Source of the DNA: Breoghania sp037026715
GTDB taxonomy: Bacteria > Pseudomonadota > Alphaproteobacteria > Rhizobiales > Stappiaceae
Reading direction: 5' to 3'
Assembly: GCF_037026715.1 (NCBI RefSeq)
Contig: NZ_JBANCG010000008.1
Span: 282,648-346,647, forward strand
DNA: 64,000 bases
In this document: positions 8,136-16,242 of the stretch, piece after piece
How positions within the stretch are numbered: position 1 is the stretch's first letter
How the letters are laid out: the number at the start of each line of letters is the position of its first letter
The notes under the pieces: model-generated
Database searches by the model: none
Told to the model about the DNA's origin: nothing
What the model saw: only the letters and a program-made list of their open reading frames with translations
Made by a program: the position numbers and the translations under genes

Positions 8136-8162
8136 CGATCGGCGACAGTGTGCCGCCGATCG
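8136..8162. terminator. Hairpin after mrp
   Basis: A perfect 9-bp inverted repeat (CGATCGGCG at 8136-8144, CGCCGATCG at 8154-8162) lies 43 bp beyond the mrp stop, between mrp and the DUF3306 gene. It lacks a clear T run, so it may weaken rather than end transcription. Confidence 0.4.
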
Positions 8163-8204
8163 TGGGTTGCCGCAAGGGCATTCGGGTATCGGGCGAAAGG
8201 GCGA

Positions 8205-9389
8205 TCAGTCGAAGACGATCGACGGTGCGGCCTGTTCGCCGCCATCGCGCTGGCGCGTTACCTCCGCCCAGACGCGGGAGGCGACATCCCTGTAGAGCGC
8301 CGCATGGGTGCCGTCGGGATCGGACACCACGACGGGCGTGCCCGCATCCGACTTCTCGCGGATGTCCATGTGAAGCGGGATCTCGCCGAGGAAGGGAACG
8401 CCGAGCTTCTCGGCTTCCGCCCGGGCGCCGCCATGGCCGAAGATGTCGGAGCGCTCGCCGCAATGGGGGCACAGGAAGTAGCTCATGTTCTCCACGATGC
8501 CGAGAACCGGCACGTCCACCCGGCGGAACATGTTGAGCCCCTTGCGGGCGTCGATCAGCGCAAGGTCCTGCGGGGTGGAGACGATGACGGCACCGGCCAA
8601 CGGCACCTGCTGCGCCATGGTGAGCTGCGCATCACCCGTTCCGGGAGGCATGTCGACGACGAGCACGTCGAGTTCGCCCCAGGCGACCTCGCGCAGCATC
8701 TGGGTGAGCGCCGACATGACCATCGGCCCGCGCCAGATCATCGGGGTGTCTTCCTCCACGAGAAAGCCCATGGACATGACCTTGAGGCCGTAGCCTTCCA
8801 TCGGCTTGAGGATGCGACCCTCGACGGGCTCGGGCCGGCCAGCGACATGCAGCAGGCGCGGCATCGAGGGGCCGTAGATATCAGCATCGAGCACGCCCAC
8901 CTTCAGGCCGTTCGCCTGCAGCGCCAGCGCGAGATTGACGGACGTGGTCGACTTGCCGACGCCGCCCTTGCCCGACGCGACCGCGATGATCGCACCGATG
9001 CCCGGAATGCCGGGCTTTTCGGAATTGCCGTTGGAAGCGCCCTTTGCGGCCATGGGCGGCGGCACGGACCCGGCCTGGGCGGCCGAAGGCGCAGGACGCA
9101 CGGGTGCGGCTGCGGGCTGCGGCGCCGGGCTTCCCGGCTTCCTCTCGGCCGTCAGCGCGACCATGACCTTGCCCACGCCCGGGATCTCGGAGACGATCTT
9201 CTCCGCCGCCTGGCGCAACGGTTCCAGTTCCTGTGCCCGCTCCGCAGGCACCGTGATCGAAAAGATGACGCGGCCATCTGAGATGAAAATGTCGGAAACC
9301 AGCCCGAGCGAGACGATGTCCCCCTCCAGATCCGGTCCCTTTACCTTGGCAAGCCGGTCAAGAACGGCTTCCCTGGTCACTTCGGCCAT
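8205..9389 (-). CDS. apbC: Mrp/ApbC-type iron-sulfur cluster carrier ATPase
   Basis: Cytoplasmic P-loop ATPase (394 residues) of the Mrp/NBP35 group, which holds and transfers [4Fe-4S] clusters to apo-proteins. The N-terminal MIP18-like domain (residues 1-80, VTREAVLDRLAKVKGPD) is joined by a Pro/Ala linker to the ATPase domain, with the deviant Walker A SGKGGVGKSTT near residue 140 and VVDMPPGTGDAQ as the Walker B region. The cluster-binding pair CPHC lies near the C-terminus (YFLCPHCGERSDIFG). I prefer ATG 9389 (MAEVTREAVL), which fits the family start; an ATG at 9404 is possible. It is not obviously in an operon with its neighbours, though Fe-S-rich formate dehydrogenase is nearby. Confidence 0.93.
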   Translation of the reverse strand: MAEVTREAVLDRLAKVKGPDLEGDIVSLGLVSDIFISDGRVIFSITVPAERAQELEPLRQAAEKIVSEIPGVGKVMVALTAERKPGSPAPQPAAAPVRPAPSAAQAGSVPPPMAAKGASNGNSEKPGIPGIGAIIAVASGKGGVGKSTTSVNLALALQANGLKVGVLDADIYGPSMPRLLHVAGRPEPVEGRILKPMEGYGLKVMSMGFLVEEDTPMIWRGPMVMSALTQMLREVAWGELDVLVVDMPPGTGDAQLTMAQQVPLAGAVIVSTPQDLALIDARKGLNMFRRVDVPVLGIVENMSYFLCPHCGERSDIFGHGGARAEAEKLGVPFLGEIPLHMDIREKSDAGTPVVVSDPDGTHAALYRDVASRVWAEVTRQRDGGEQAAPSIVFD

Positions 9390-9535
9390 AGGCGGATACC
9401 CCATTTGCTCGTGTCGCGTGCGATGACGGCGGTTTTCTCTCCGCCCGCTAAACTAGCCGCCCGACGCGCCGGGTCAATCGCGCCGCCAGTGCGCCGGAAC
9501 GACGCGCCGCGATCGCGCGCGTTGTGCGAAACGGC

Positions 9536-10027
9536 TCAATCGCGGTCCTGCGCGAAGCGGCGCATCGCGTCGAGCGTTTCGGCGGAAACGTGATGCTCGA
9601 TGCCTTCGGCGTCCTGATGAGCGGTATCGGGACTTACACCGAGCGCCAGCAGGAAGCGCTCCACGACGTCATGCCGGCTGCGGCTCTCGCGCGCCATGGT
9701 ACGACCGGCCTCGGTGAGAAAGACGCCGCGATAGCGACGCGATTCCAGAAGGCCGTCCTCGGCAAGACGGCGGAGCATCTTGGCGACGGTGGGCTGCGTG
9801 ACGCCGAGACGGGCGGCGATATCGACCTGACGCGCCTCGCCCTGATGGGTCAGCAGATCGTCGATCAGCTCGATATAGTCTTCCGCCAGTTCGGTGCGGC
9901 GCGCGGCGCGCACCTTGCAGAAGCCGGCCCGGTGCGCCTCCTCGTCGATGAGTGTGTGTTCGGGAGCCTTCGCCCCCTTGCCAGCCCGCATGCCGAGCAT
10001 CCTTTTCTTTGCGCTTTCCGCCCCCAC
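9536..10027 (-). CDS. mntR: Manganese-responsive DtxR-family regulator MntR
   Basis: Metal-dependent repressor (163 residues) that binds DNA when loaded with Mn(II). The winged-helix part (AEDYIELIDDLL, then QVDIAARLGVTQPTVAKMLRRLAEDGLL) is followed by the wing (RRYRGVFLTEAGRTMARE) and the metal-binding/dimer region (RHDVVERFLLALGVSPDTAHQDAEGIEHHVS), with the E/H residues typical of MntR. There is no C-terminal SH3-like domain, so it is of the short MntR type. The first 30 residues are basic and poorly conserved, and later ATGs (10000, 9991) are alternative starts. It is divergent from mntH with an MntR-box-like palindrome between them, which argues for control of mntH and possibly of itself. 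Confidence 0.92.
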   Translation of the reverse strand: MGAESAKKRMLGMRAGKGAKAPEHTLIDEEAHRAGFCKVRAARRTELAEDYIELIDDLLTHQGEARQVDIAARLGVTQPTVAKMLRRLAEDGLLESRRYRGVFLTEAGRTMARESRSRHDVVERFLLALGVSPDTAHQDAEGIEHHVSAETLDAMRRFAQDRD

Positions 10028-10391
10028 CGCGACCCGCGCCCCCTACAGGAGCGCGCTTCCCAAGCCTCCTTTCGGGACCGTCACCGGGATTTCCGCGAAC
10101 CGACCGCGAACCTCTTCCGGGTTCCCCGCCTTTGGCGGGTGCGACCGATCCGGAACGGGGACAGCTTTAGCGCCATGGGACCGACTGCGCCAGACCGCAG
10201 CCCATCCGCTTGCACCATCATCCCCCATTCCTCGCCATCTGGCCCCGGCATCCGGTACGCGGCACAAATCCTTTTCGCAGCGGATACTTGCCTTGTTTTC
10301 CCAAAGGCCCCCACATCATGCCGCCTCGGCCCGCAACGGGCTGCGACCCCACCGGCCACCGGAATTTTACGAATAATTGTCTTTGCAAACT

Positions 10392-10411
10392 AACATAGCA
10401 CAGGCTATATT
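10392..10411. promoter_or_regulatory. MntR-box-like operator
   Basis: An imperfect palindrome AACATAGCACAGGCTATATT, with half sites AACATAGC and GCTATATT, closely resembles the MntR operator known upstream of enterobacterial mntH. It lies in the AT-rich part of the mntR-mntH intergenic region, about 365 bp from each start codon. Confidence 0.75.
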
Positions 10412-10779
10412 GGAACAATCTTAAACTTGGTTCCAATCCGGCCGCGACGTTCCCCTGGCGGGTTGGCCCGCCGCAAATCTCATCCGCTCCGCCCGGCGAT
10501 ACCCGGGAGCACTGGTCGCTCTGGCTTCATGGCCGAGCAGTCTCGAGGAACGGCAACCTTGAGGAGCGGCGGTTTCGGGGATGGGCGGCTTGCGGGGCCG
10601 GCACGTGCGGGCGCCGGGAGATCGGGGCCAGGGAATTGGGGCCGGGGAATCGAGGATGGAAGATCGGGACGAGTTAGAACCGGGTCTGTTTTCTCGCAAC
10701 GCCCGGAGGCGACGAGGCCGTGCCGTTCTGACGGTGCGCCGTTCCCTGGGCGGTGCGGACGACAATTAGAGGCTGTGGC
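10412..10779 (+). other. Long leader region upstream of mntH
   Basis: About 370 bp separate the MntR-box-like site from the mntH start. The stretch is GC-rich with purine-rich repeats (GATCGGGGCCAGGG, GGGGCCGGGGAATCGAGG, near 10619-10665). An open frame covers it on the plus strand and ends in an ATGA overlap with mntH, but its composition (Arg, Gly, Ser, Pro) does not look coding. No known riboswitch could be recognised by eye. Confidence 0.3.
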
Positions 10780-12084
10780 ATGAGCAACCCTTCGCAGGTT
10801 GAGCGGATGAACCTTTCGACACGTACGACCGTCGCCATTCGTGACGCGCTTGCGGGTCGCACCCGCGGATCGATGCTGCTGTTCACCGGCCCTGCCGTCA
10901 TCGCCTCGATCGCCTACATGGATCCCGGCAACTTCGCCACCAACATCCAGGCCGGCGCGCGTTACGGCTACGCGCTGTTGTGGGTGGTGCTCGCCGCCAA
11001 CCTGATCGCCATGCTGTTCCAGGCGCTTTCCGCCAAGCTCGGCATTGCCACGGGCAGCAATCTCGCCGAATTCTGCCGCGACGAGTTTCCCCGTCCCGTC
11101 GTCTGGTTCATGTGGGTGGCGAGCGAGATCGCGGCCATGGCGACGGACCTCGCCGAATTCCTGGGCGGTGCGATCGGGCTTGCCCTTCTCCTCGGCATGC
11201 CGCTCATCTGGGGCATGGCCGTGACGGCGGTGGTCACCTACGCGATCCTGCTGTTCGAACGCTCGGGCTTTCGCACGATGGAACTGATCATCGGCGCGCT
11301 GGTGACGCTGATCGGCGCCTGCTACGTGGTGGAGCTGTTCATCGCACCGGTTGACTGGGGCGGGGCGGCCGCCGGCATGACCGGCTTCCAGATCCCCGAC
11401 GCCTTCGCGCTGACCATCGCCGTCGGCATCGTCGGCGCCACCGTGATGCCGCATGCGCTCTACCTGCATTCCGGCCTGACCCAGCACCGCGCGGGCCCTG
11501 TCGACACCGAGCAGAAGCGCAAGCTCGTCAATTATTCCAACCGCGAGGTGATCGTCGCCCTGGCGATCGCCGGGCTCGTCAACATGGCGATGGTGATCAT
11601 GGCGGCGGCCGCCTTCCATCTCGGCCATTCCGACGTGGCGGAGATCGAGACCGCCTATCACACGCTGACGCCGCTGCTGGGCGTCGCGGCGGCCGCGGTG
11701 TTCCTGGTCTCGCTGATCGCCTCCGGCGTCTCCAGTTCCGTCGTCGGCACGATGGCGGGACAGATGATCATGCAGGGCTTCATCGGCTTCCGCATTCCGA
11801 TCTGGCTGCGCCGGCTCGTCACCATGGTGCCGGCCTTCATCGTCATCGCCATGGGCGTCGATGCCACACAGGCGCTGGTGATCAGCCAGGTGATCCTGTC
11901 GCTGGTGCTGCCGATCCCGATGATCGCGCTGGTGATCGCCACGGGCCGGCGCGACGTGATGGGCGAGTTCCGCAACTCGCGCCTGACGCAGGCTATCGCC
12001 ATTCTGGGCACTCTGCTGGTGCTGTCGCTCAACGGCGTGCTGCTGGCACAGACATTCGGCATTCCCATTCCCGGGCTCGCCTGA
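10780..12084 (+). CDS. mntH: Nramp-family manganese transporter MntH
   Basis: Proton-coupled divalent metal importer in the inner membrane, 434 residues, eleven predicted helices. The metal-site motifs of Nramp proteins are present: DPGNFATNI in helix 1 (D, N) and MPHALYLHS in helix 6 (the Ala-Met/His region that selects Mn/Fe). The ATG at 10780 follows AGAGG at 7 bp; ATG 10807 is an alternative with a weaker site. It is divergent from mntR and preceded by an MntR-box-like operator, so repression by Mn(II)-MntR is likely. Confidence 0.95.
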   Translation: MSNPSQVERMNLSTRTTVAIRDALAGRTRGSMLLFTGPAVIASIAYMDPGNFATNIQAGARYGYALLWVVLAANLIAMLFQALSAKLGIATGSNLAEFCRDEFPRPVVWFMWVASEIAAMATDLAEFLGGAIGLALLLGMPLIWGMAVTAVVTYAILLFERSGFRTMELIIGALVTLIGACYVVELFIAPVDWGGAAAGMTGFQIPDAFALTIAVGIVGATVMPHALYLHSGLTQHRAGPVDTEQKRKLVNYSNREVIVALAIAGLVNMAMVIMAAAAFHLGHSDVAEIETAYHTLTPLLGVAAAAVFLVSLIASGVSSSVVGTMAGQMIMQGFIGFRIPIWLRRLVTMVPAFIVIAMGVDATQALVISQVILSLVLPIPMIALVIATGRRDVMGEFRNSRLTQAIAILGTLLVLSLNGVLLAQTFGIPIPGLA

Positions 12085-12335
12085 GGTCAGCCTTTCCTGA
12101 CCGGCGCCGCACCACGTCTACGTGCGAATACAGAAGCCTGCACTTCTGTCATAATTGCATTCTAGCTTTCGATGATTCGAATTTTCCGGCGGGACGTCGC
12201 ATCCCGGACGCGTGGTTTTCGCGTGCCGGGTCGCCTTGCCGAATTCGCACAAAAGAAGTCTTTCGTCCGCACCCGCGTCTTGCGTGCGCATCCCGAAAGT
12301 CTCCTCCCGGCCAAGAAAGACAACACAGACTGCAC

Positions 12336-12821
12336 ATGAACTCTTTTCTGAAGGTCGTGTCGGCCGTCATCCGCCCGGCGACGCTGGAAGTCGCACCCGA
12401 GTTGAAGCGCAAGCGGCAATATGCGGCCCTGCCCTTCCGAACCAGCAAGGGCGCGCTGGAGGTGCTGCTCGTCACCAGCCGCGACACGCGGCGCTGGATC
12501 ATCCCGAAGGGCTGGCCGAAGAAGAGCACCGCGCCGCACAAGCTCGCCCTGCTGGAGGCCTATGAGGAGGCCGGCGTGCGCGGCAAGATCGAGCGCGACG
12601 AAATCGGCCATTACGACTACATCAAGCGGCTGGACGAGAGGCACAACGTGCTGTGCCGAGTCGGCGTGTTTCCGATGAAGGTGAAGGACGAGCTGAAAAC
12701 CTGGCCGGAAAAGAAGGAACGCGAGCGGCGCTGGATGTCGCCCAAGGAAGCCGCGGATCTGGTGGAGGAACCGCAGCTTGCCGCGCTTCTTCTGGGACTT
12801 GAGGCCCACAATACCCTCTGA
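12336..12821 (+). CDS. Nudix hydrolase with degenerate Nudix box
   Basis: A 161-residue Nudix-fold protein resembling small diphosphoinositol polyphosphate phosphohydrolase-like (MutT/DIPP) proteins: WIIPKGW, then the Nudix helix ending LEAYEEAGV. Against the consensus Gx5Ex7REUxEExGU, the box from G59 to V81 keeps E74, E77, E78, G80 but has Thr at 65 and Leu at 73 in place of the usual Glu and Arg. The E/EE metal ligands are kept, so activity is still possible; the substrate is unknown. The ATG at 12336 has no strong ribosome site. It stands alone between mntH and the phosphate transporter. Confidence 0.85.
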   Translation: MNSFLKVVSAVIRPATLEVAPELKRKRQYAALPFRTSKGALEVLLVTSRDTRRWIIPKGWPKKSTAPHKLALLEAYEEAGVRGKIERDEIGHYDYIKRLDERHNVLCRVGVFPMKVKDELKTWPEKKERERRWMSPKEAADLVEEPQLAALLLGLEAHNTL

Positions 12822-12870
12822 GTGCGACGCCGTTGCCCGTTGAATCGTGCACCTCCGTAACATCGACACG

Positions 12871-12888
12871 TTGTCATAAAACCTTCAT
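12871..12888 (+). promoter_or_regulatory. Putative Pho box upstream of the PiT transporter
   Basis: TTGTCATAAAACCTTCAT fits the PhoB site pattern of two 7-mers (C/T)TGTCAT separated by four bases: the first 7-mer is perfect and the second (CCTTCAT) matches 5 of 7. It lies about 100 bp upstream of the transporter ATG. In Sinorhizobium the low-affinity PiT system is repressed by PhoB, so either sign of control is possible. Confidence 0.5.
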
Positions 12889-12989
12889 CCGCCTATGACC
12901 GTGGCGAACAGGGGCGGGCCGACCCGCCGGAGGCAGGCGGACACATGCCGGCATGCGCGATGCCGGTGCTTGAAAACAGGCGGACCAGG

Positions 12990-14513
12990 ATGACCGTGAA
13001 CAACACGGCCCCGCAGAGGCGCGCGGCGATCAGGAAATCGTCGCTCGACAAAGACCTCAACAAGTTCATGACGATGGAAAAGGCCGGACGGTCGATCGCC
13101 GCGCGGCTGGCCGCGCCCGGTCTGGCGCTGGTCTTCCTCGTCTTTGCCGGCCTTTATGCCGGGCTGACGATGGGCGTCTCCTCCACGACGCTGATCATCG
13201 TGGTCGCGGCGGTGCTCGGCGGCTACATGGCGCTCACCATCGGCGCCAACGATGTCGCCAACAACGTGGGCCCCGCCGTCGGCGCGCGCGCGCTGACCCT
13301 GATGGGCGCCCTGGTCATCGCCGCCACCTTCGAAACGGCGGGCGCGCTGGTGGCCGGCGGCGACGTCGTCTCCACCATCTCCAAGGGCATCGTCGATCCA
13401 GCCCTTGTGCCCGACAGCGACACCTTCATCTGGGCGATGATGGCCGCGCTGCTCTCCTCCGCCATGTGGGTACATGTGGCCACCTGGATCGGCGCGCCGG
13501 TCTCCACCACGCATTCGGTGGTCGGCGGGGTGATGGGTGCCGGCATCGCAGCGGCGGGGTTTTCCGCCGTCAACTGGGCGACCGTCGGCGCCATCACCGC
13601 AAGCTGGGTGATTTCGCCGTTTCTGGGCGGCGTCGTCGCAGCCGCGCTGCTTGCCCTCATCAAGATCAACATCGTCTACCAGGACGACAAGATCGCCGCC
13701 GCCCGGCGCTGGGTGCCACTGCTTATGGCGGTGATGGCCGCCGCCTTCGCCTGCTATCTGGTGATGAAGGGACTGAAAAAGGTCTGGCACCCGGATGCGA
13801 TGGAGATCACGATCCTGGGCATCGCGGTCTTCGCGCTGACCTTCATCGCCACGAAGCCCTGGGTCTATTACCAGTCGGAAGGCATGGAGAACCGCAACCA
13901 GTCGCTGCGCAAGCTCTTCCACCTGCCGCTGATCTGCTCCGCCGCCCTGCTCTCCTTCGCCCACGGCGCCAACGACGTGGCCAACGCCGTCGGTCCGCTG
14001 GCGGCAATCGTCCACACCGTGGAATTCGGCGAGTTCAGTTCCAAGGTGAACATTCCCGTCTGGATCATGCTGATCGGCGCGGTCGGCATTTCGCTGGGCC
14101 TGTTTCTCTATGGGCCGCGTCTCATCCGCATGGTCGGCCAGCAGATCACCAAGATGAACCCGCTGCGCGCCTATTGCGTGGCACTTTCCGCAGCCCTCAC
14201 GGTGATCATCGCCTCCGCGCTCGGCCTGCCGGTCTCCTCCACCCATATCGCGGTGGGCGCGGTGTTCGGCGTCGGCTTCTTCCGCGAATACTACACCGCC
14301 CATTCCAAGCGCCGGCGGGCCTACGTGCGCAAGCAGCGCAAGGGCGGGGCCGATCCCTGGGACGAAAGCCTCGCCCCGCACGAGGAACTGCAACGGCGCA
14401 AGCTGGTACGCCGCGCCCATTTCACCACGATCGTCGCCGCCTGGGTGGTGACGGTACCGGTGGCCGCCGCTCTTTCGGCTGGCATCTACTGGGTGACGCT
14501 GCTGATCCGGTGA
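12990..14513 (+). CDS. pit: PiT-family inorganic phosphate transporter
   Basis: Low-affinity, proton- or sodium-coupled phosphate importer of the inner membrane, 507 residues with about eleven helices. The two inverted PD001131-type signatures of PiT proteins are clear: GANDVANNVGPAVGARALT near the N-terminus and GANDVANAVGPLAAI in the second half, with matching VSTTHSVVGG and VSSTHIAVGA motifs. Start ATG 12990 follows GGACCAGG; ATG 12945 is possible but puts extra non-conserved residues first. No PhoU-like (DUF47) partner gene is adjacent, unlike many pit operons. A Pho-box-like site lies upstream. Confidence 0.93.
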   Translation: MTVNNTAPQRRAAIRKSSLDKDLNKFMTMEKAGRSIAARLAAPGLALVFLVFAGLYAGLTMGVSSTTLIIVVAAVLGGYMALTIGANDVANNVGPAVGARALTLMGALVIAATFETAGALVAGGDVVSTISKGIVDPALVPDSDTFIWAMMAALLSSAMWVHVATWIGAPVSTTHSVVGGVMGAGIAAAGFSAVNWATVGAITASWVISPFLGGVVAAALLALIKINIVYQDDKIAAARRWVPLLMAVMAAAFACYLVMKGLKKVWHPDAMEITILGIAVFALTFIATKPWVYYQSEGMENRNQSLRKLFHLPLICSAALLSFAHGANDVANAVGPLAAIVHTVEFGEFSSKVNIPVWIMLIGAVGISLGLFLYGPRLIRMVGQQITKMNPLRAYCVALSAALTVIIASALGLPVSSTHIAVGAVFGVGFFREYYTAHSKRRRAYVRKQRKGGADPWDESLAPHEELQRRKLVRRAHFTTIVAAWVVTVPVAAALSAGIYWVTLLIR

Positions 14514-14540
14514 GGGGAAAGGCGAGCGCCGCCGGCCAGC

Positions 14541-14662
14541 CTGAAGCGCTTTCCGTTCAGACGGTTCCGTCTGAACGACAAGAAATCGCCCCAGATCAAT
14601 AGTTTGAGCATATCCTTATCGATCGGATTGGTTCAATCTGATTGGGACATGCTCTGGCATTT
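14541..14662. repeat. RIME-like mosaic palindromic element
   Basis: Two nested palindromes: CGTTCAGACGG-TT-CCGTCTGAACG (14554-14577) and, further on, TTTGAGCATATCC...GGGACATGCTC (about 14603-14655) enclosing GATCGGATTGGTTCAATC. The pattern resembles rhizobial intergenic mosaic elements with 'GAGCATG' ends. The first hairpin lies 40 bp past the PiT stop and may also act as an mRNA 3' end. Confidence 0.6.
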
Positions 14663-14663
14663 C

Positions 14664-14697
14664 GTGACAACTGTTGCTATCTATTGACAGTTGTCAC
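14664..14697. promoter_or_regulatory. Palindromic operator upstream of parD
   Basis: A perfect 10-bp inverted repeat GTGACAACTG (14664-14673) / CAGTTGTCAC (14688-14697) with a 14-bp AT-rich centre lies just upstream of the antitoxin start at 14711. Type II antitoxins with ribbon-helix-helix folds repress their own promoters through such sites. Confidence 0.65.
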
Positions 14698-14710
14698 TGG
14701 AGAAGCCGCG

Positions 14711-14956
14711 ATGAATTTCTCCCTTGGGAAAAAACTGGAAGACTACGTCGCGCGGCAGATCGCCGAGGGTCCCTACAACAATGCCAGCGAGGTCGTGCGC
14801 GACGCGCTGCGGATGCACGAAGAGCACTCGCTGAAGCTGGAGAGTCTGCGCCGGGAGATCCACAAGGGCCTGACATCGCTTGAAGCCGGACGGCTGGGGA
14901 CCGCGCAGCCCGCAGACATCATGGCACGGGCAAAGACCCGTAAGCGGACCTCGTGA
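14711..14956 (+). CDS. parD: ParD-like antitoxin (ribbon-helix-helix)
   Basis: Antitoxin of 81 residues, predicted to neutralise the adjacent ParE-like toxin and to bind DNA through its N-terminal ribbon-helix-helix (MNFSLGKKLEDYVARQIAEG, then PYNNASEVVRDALRMHEE, the typical ParD 'YxNASEVVRDALR' block). The C-terminal tail is the expected toxin-binding part. ATG 14711 has GGAGAAG upstream; a longer reading from 14642 would run through the operator palindrome. The stop overlaps the toxin start by 4 bp (GTGA). Confidence 0.9.
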   Translation: MNFSLGKKLEDYVARQIAEGPYNNASEVVRDALRMHEEHSLKLESLRREIHKGLTSLEAGRLGTAQPADIMARAKTRKRTS

Positions 14957-15252
14957 ACCGTTTCCGGCTCACTGCGGAGGCGGAAGAGGATCTGGAGGAA
15001 ATCGCCCGCTACTCCCTTGAGGCGTGGGGCGAAACGCAGACACTCGCTTACATTGAGCAACTTTATGCATTCTTTTCGCTTTTGAGCGAGACACCCGGCG
15101 TGGGGCGCCCCCGCCCAGAGCTCGCGGCCGGGGTCAGAAGCATGCCGCGGCCGCCCCATGTGATTTTCTACAAGGAATGGTCCTTCGGGATTGCCATACT
15201 GCGCGTTCTGCACGGATCTCGGGACATCGATACCCCCGATTTCCCGGCGTAG
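14953..15252 (+). CDS. parE: ParE/RelE-superfamily toxin
   Basis: Toxin of 99 residues; ParE homologues poison DNA gyrase, although RelE-fold members can differ in target. Family features seen: FRLTAEAEEDLEEIARYSLEAWG at the N-terminus, TPGVGRPRPELAAGVRSMP in the middle, and the C-terminal FYKE..FGIAILRVLHGSRD strand with the conserved R-x-LHGxRD. The start is GTG at 14953, overlapping the antitoxin stop, which couples their translation. The convergent nitroreductase gene ends 9 bp further on. Confidence 0.9.
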   Translation: MNRFRLTAEAEEDLEEIARYSLEAWGETQTLAYIEQLYAFFSLLSETPGVGRPRPELAAGVRSMPRPPHVIFYKEWSFGIAILRVLHGSRDIDTPDFPA

Positions 15253-15261
15253 TCCCCCCTC

Positions 15262-16068
15262 TCAATCCACCTTGCCAGCGTCCTTGAACATCACCTTGTG
15301 ACGCTTGTTGCGGATCCAGTCCTCCATCTCGTCGTCGCTCATGAAATGGGCGGGATCGAAACGGTCGACGTTGGAGATGTCCTCAAGCGGCTTTTTCCAG
15401 CGCTTGTAGGGCGGGCGGGCCGGCGGGCCGAAGGCGAAGATGTCGAGGACGGAGAGCTCGTCGGGAATGCCGAGAAGCGGCCGCATCGCGGCTTGCGCGT
15501 TTTCCTGGCCGATGGCGGTCACCCACCACACCGCGTAGCCGAGGCTCGCGGCCGCCAGATGGGCCGACATGGTGGCGGCGGCGACCGACTGCAGCAGGAT
15601 GCGCTCGGCGTTTTCCCGGTACATGCGGTTGAGGTCGCTGTCGTCGTCCTTCAGCACGGGAAACGCCTGCACCCACCGGAAATCGGACACGACCACGATG
15701 AAGCCGGGCGCGGTGGCCAGCCCCCGGTAATCGGGCGTGGGAAACTTCATCTTCATCTTGGCACGCGCGCGCTGCTCATCGACGAAATAGTCGGCGATCC
15801 GGCGCTTGATTTCGGGATCGCGCACGACGATGAAATGCCACGGCTGCGAATTGGCCCCCGAGGGCGCATGGCGCGCGGCCTCGAGGATCAGGTCATAGTG
15901 CTCGTCGGGCACCGTGAAGGCCGGATCGAAGACACGCGCGGTGACGCGGTTCTTCATCACCGCCATCAGCGGATCGTAGCGCGCCCTCGAACCGATCTTG
16001 GGCAGGTCGACATCGCCCTCCTCCGGCGGCTCCACGTCGCTCTCGCGTTCCGCGTTCCCGATCGTCAT
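15262..16068 (-). CDS. Nitroreductase-family flavoprotein
   Basis: FMN-dependent, NAD(P)H-using oxidoreductase of the nitroreductase superfamily, 268 residues. The N-terminal FMN loop (KNRVTARVFDPAFTVPDE), APSGANSQPWHFIVVRD and the late GYAVWWVTAIG block mark the fold. Natural substrate cannot be told. A strong GGGAGGAAAAA site precedes ATG 16068. It is monocistronic as far as can be seen and convergent with parE. Confidence 0.88.
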   Translation of the reverse strand: MTIGNAERESDVEPPEEGDVDLPKIGSRARYDPLMAVMKNRVTARVFDPAFTVPDEHYDLILEAARHAPSGANSQPWHFIVVRDPEIKRRIADYFVDEQRARAKMKMKFPTPDYRGLATAPGFIVVVSDFRWVQAFPVLKDDDSDLNRMYRENAERILLQSVAAATMSAHLAAASLGYAVWWVTAIGQENAQAAMRPLLGIPDELSVLDIFAFGPPARPPYKRWKKPLEDISNVDRFDPAHFMSDDEMEDWIRNKRHKVMFKDAGKVD

Positions 16069-16242
16069 GGTGTTTTTCCTCCCGATGGGCTATTTCGCCG
16101 GTGGCATGTTCCGGCTTGTCGGTTGTTCAAAGACAGCCCTTGTCTCGCGAGAATGGCAGTCTTGCCGTAGCGGCACAATGACAACATCCGGGCCCGCCAT
16201 CCGTTTCAACCGCCGCCGCGCGCACATCCAACCGGTCGAGCC

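Noticed and set aside
10412..10779. yybP-ykoY manganese riboswitch before mntH
   Set aside because: The conserved yybP-ykoY core could not be found by eye; a covariance search would be needed to exclude it fully.
10427..10783. A 118-codon ORF ending in an ATGA overlap with mntH
   Set aside because: Composition (Arg, Gly, Ser, Pro) is that of translated GC-rich leader DNA and it starts within the regulatory region; kept only as a note.
12885..14420. A 511-codon minus-strand frame over the PiT gene
   Set aside because: Product is His/Gly/Asp-rich low-complexity, as expected from the complement of transmembrane codons.
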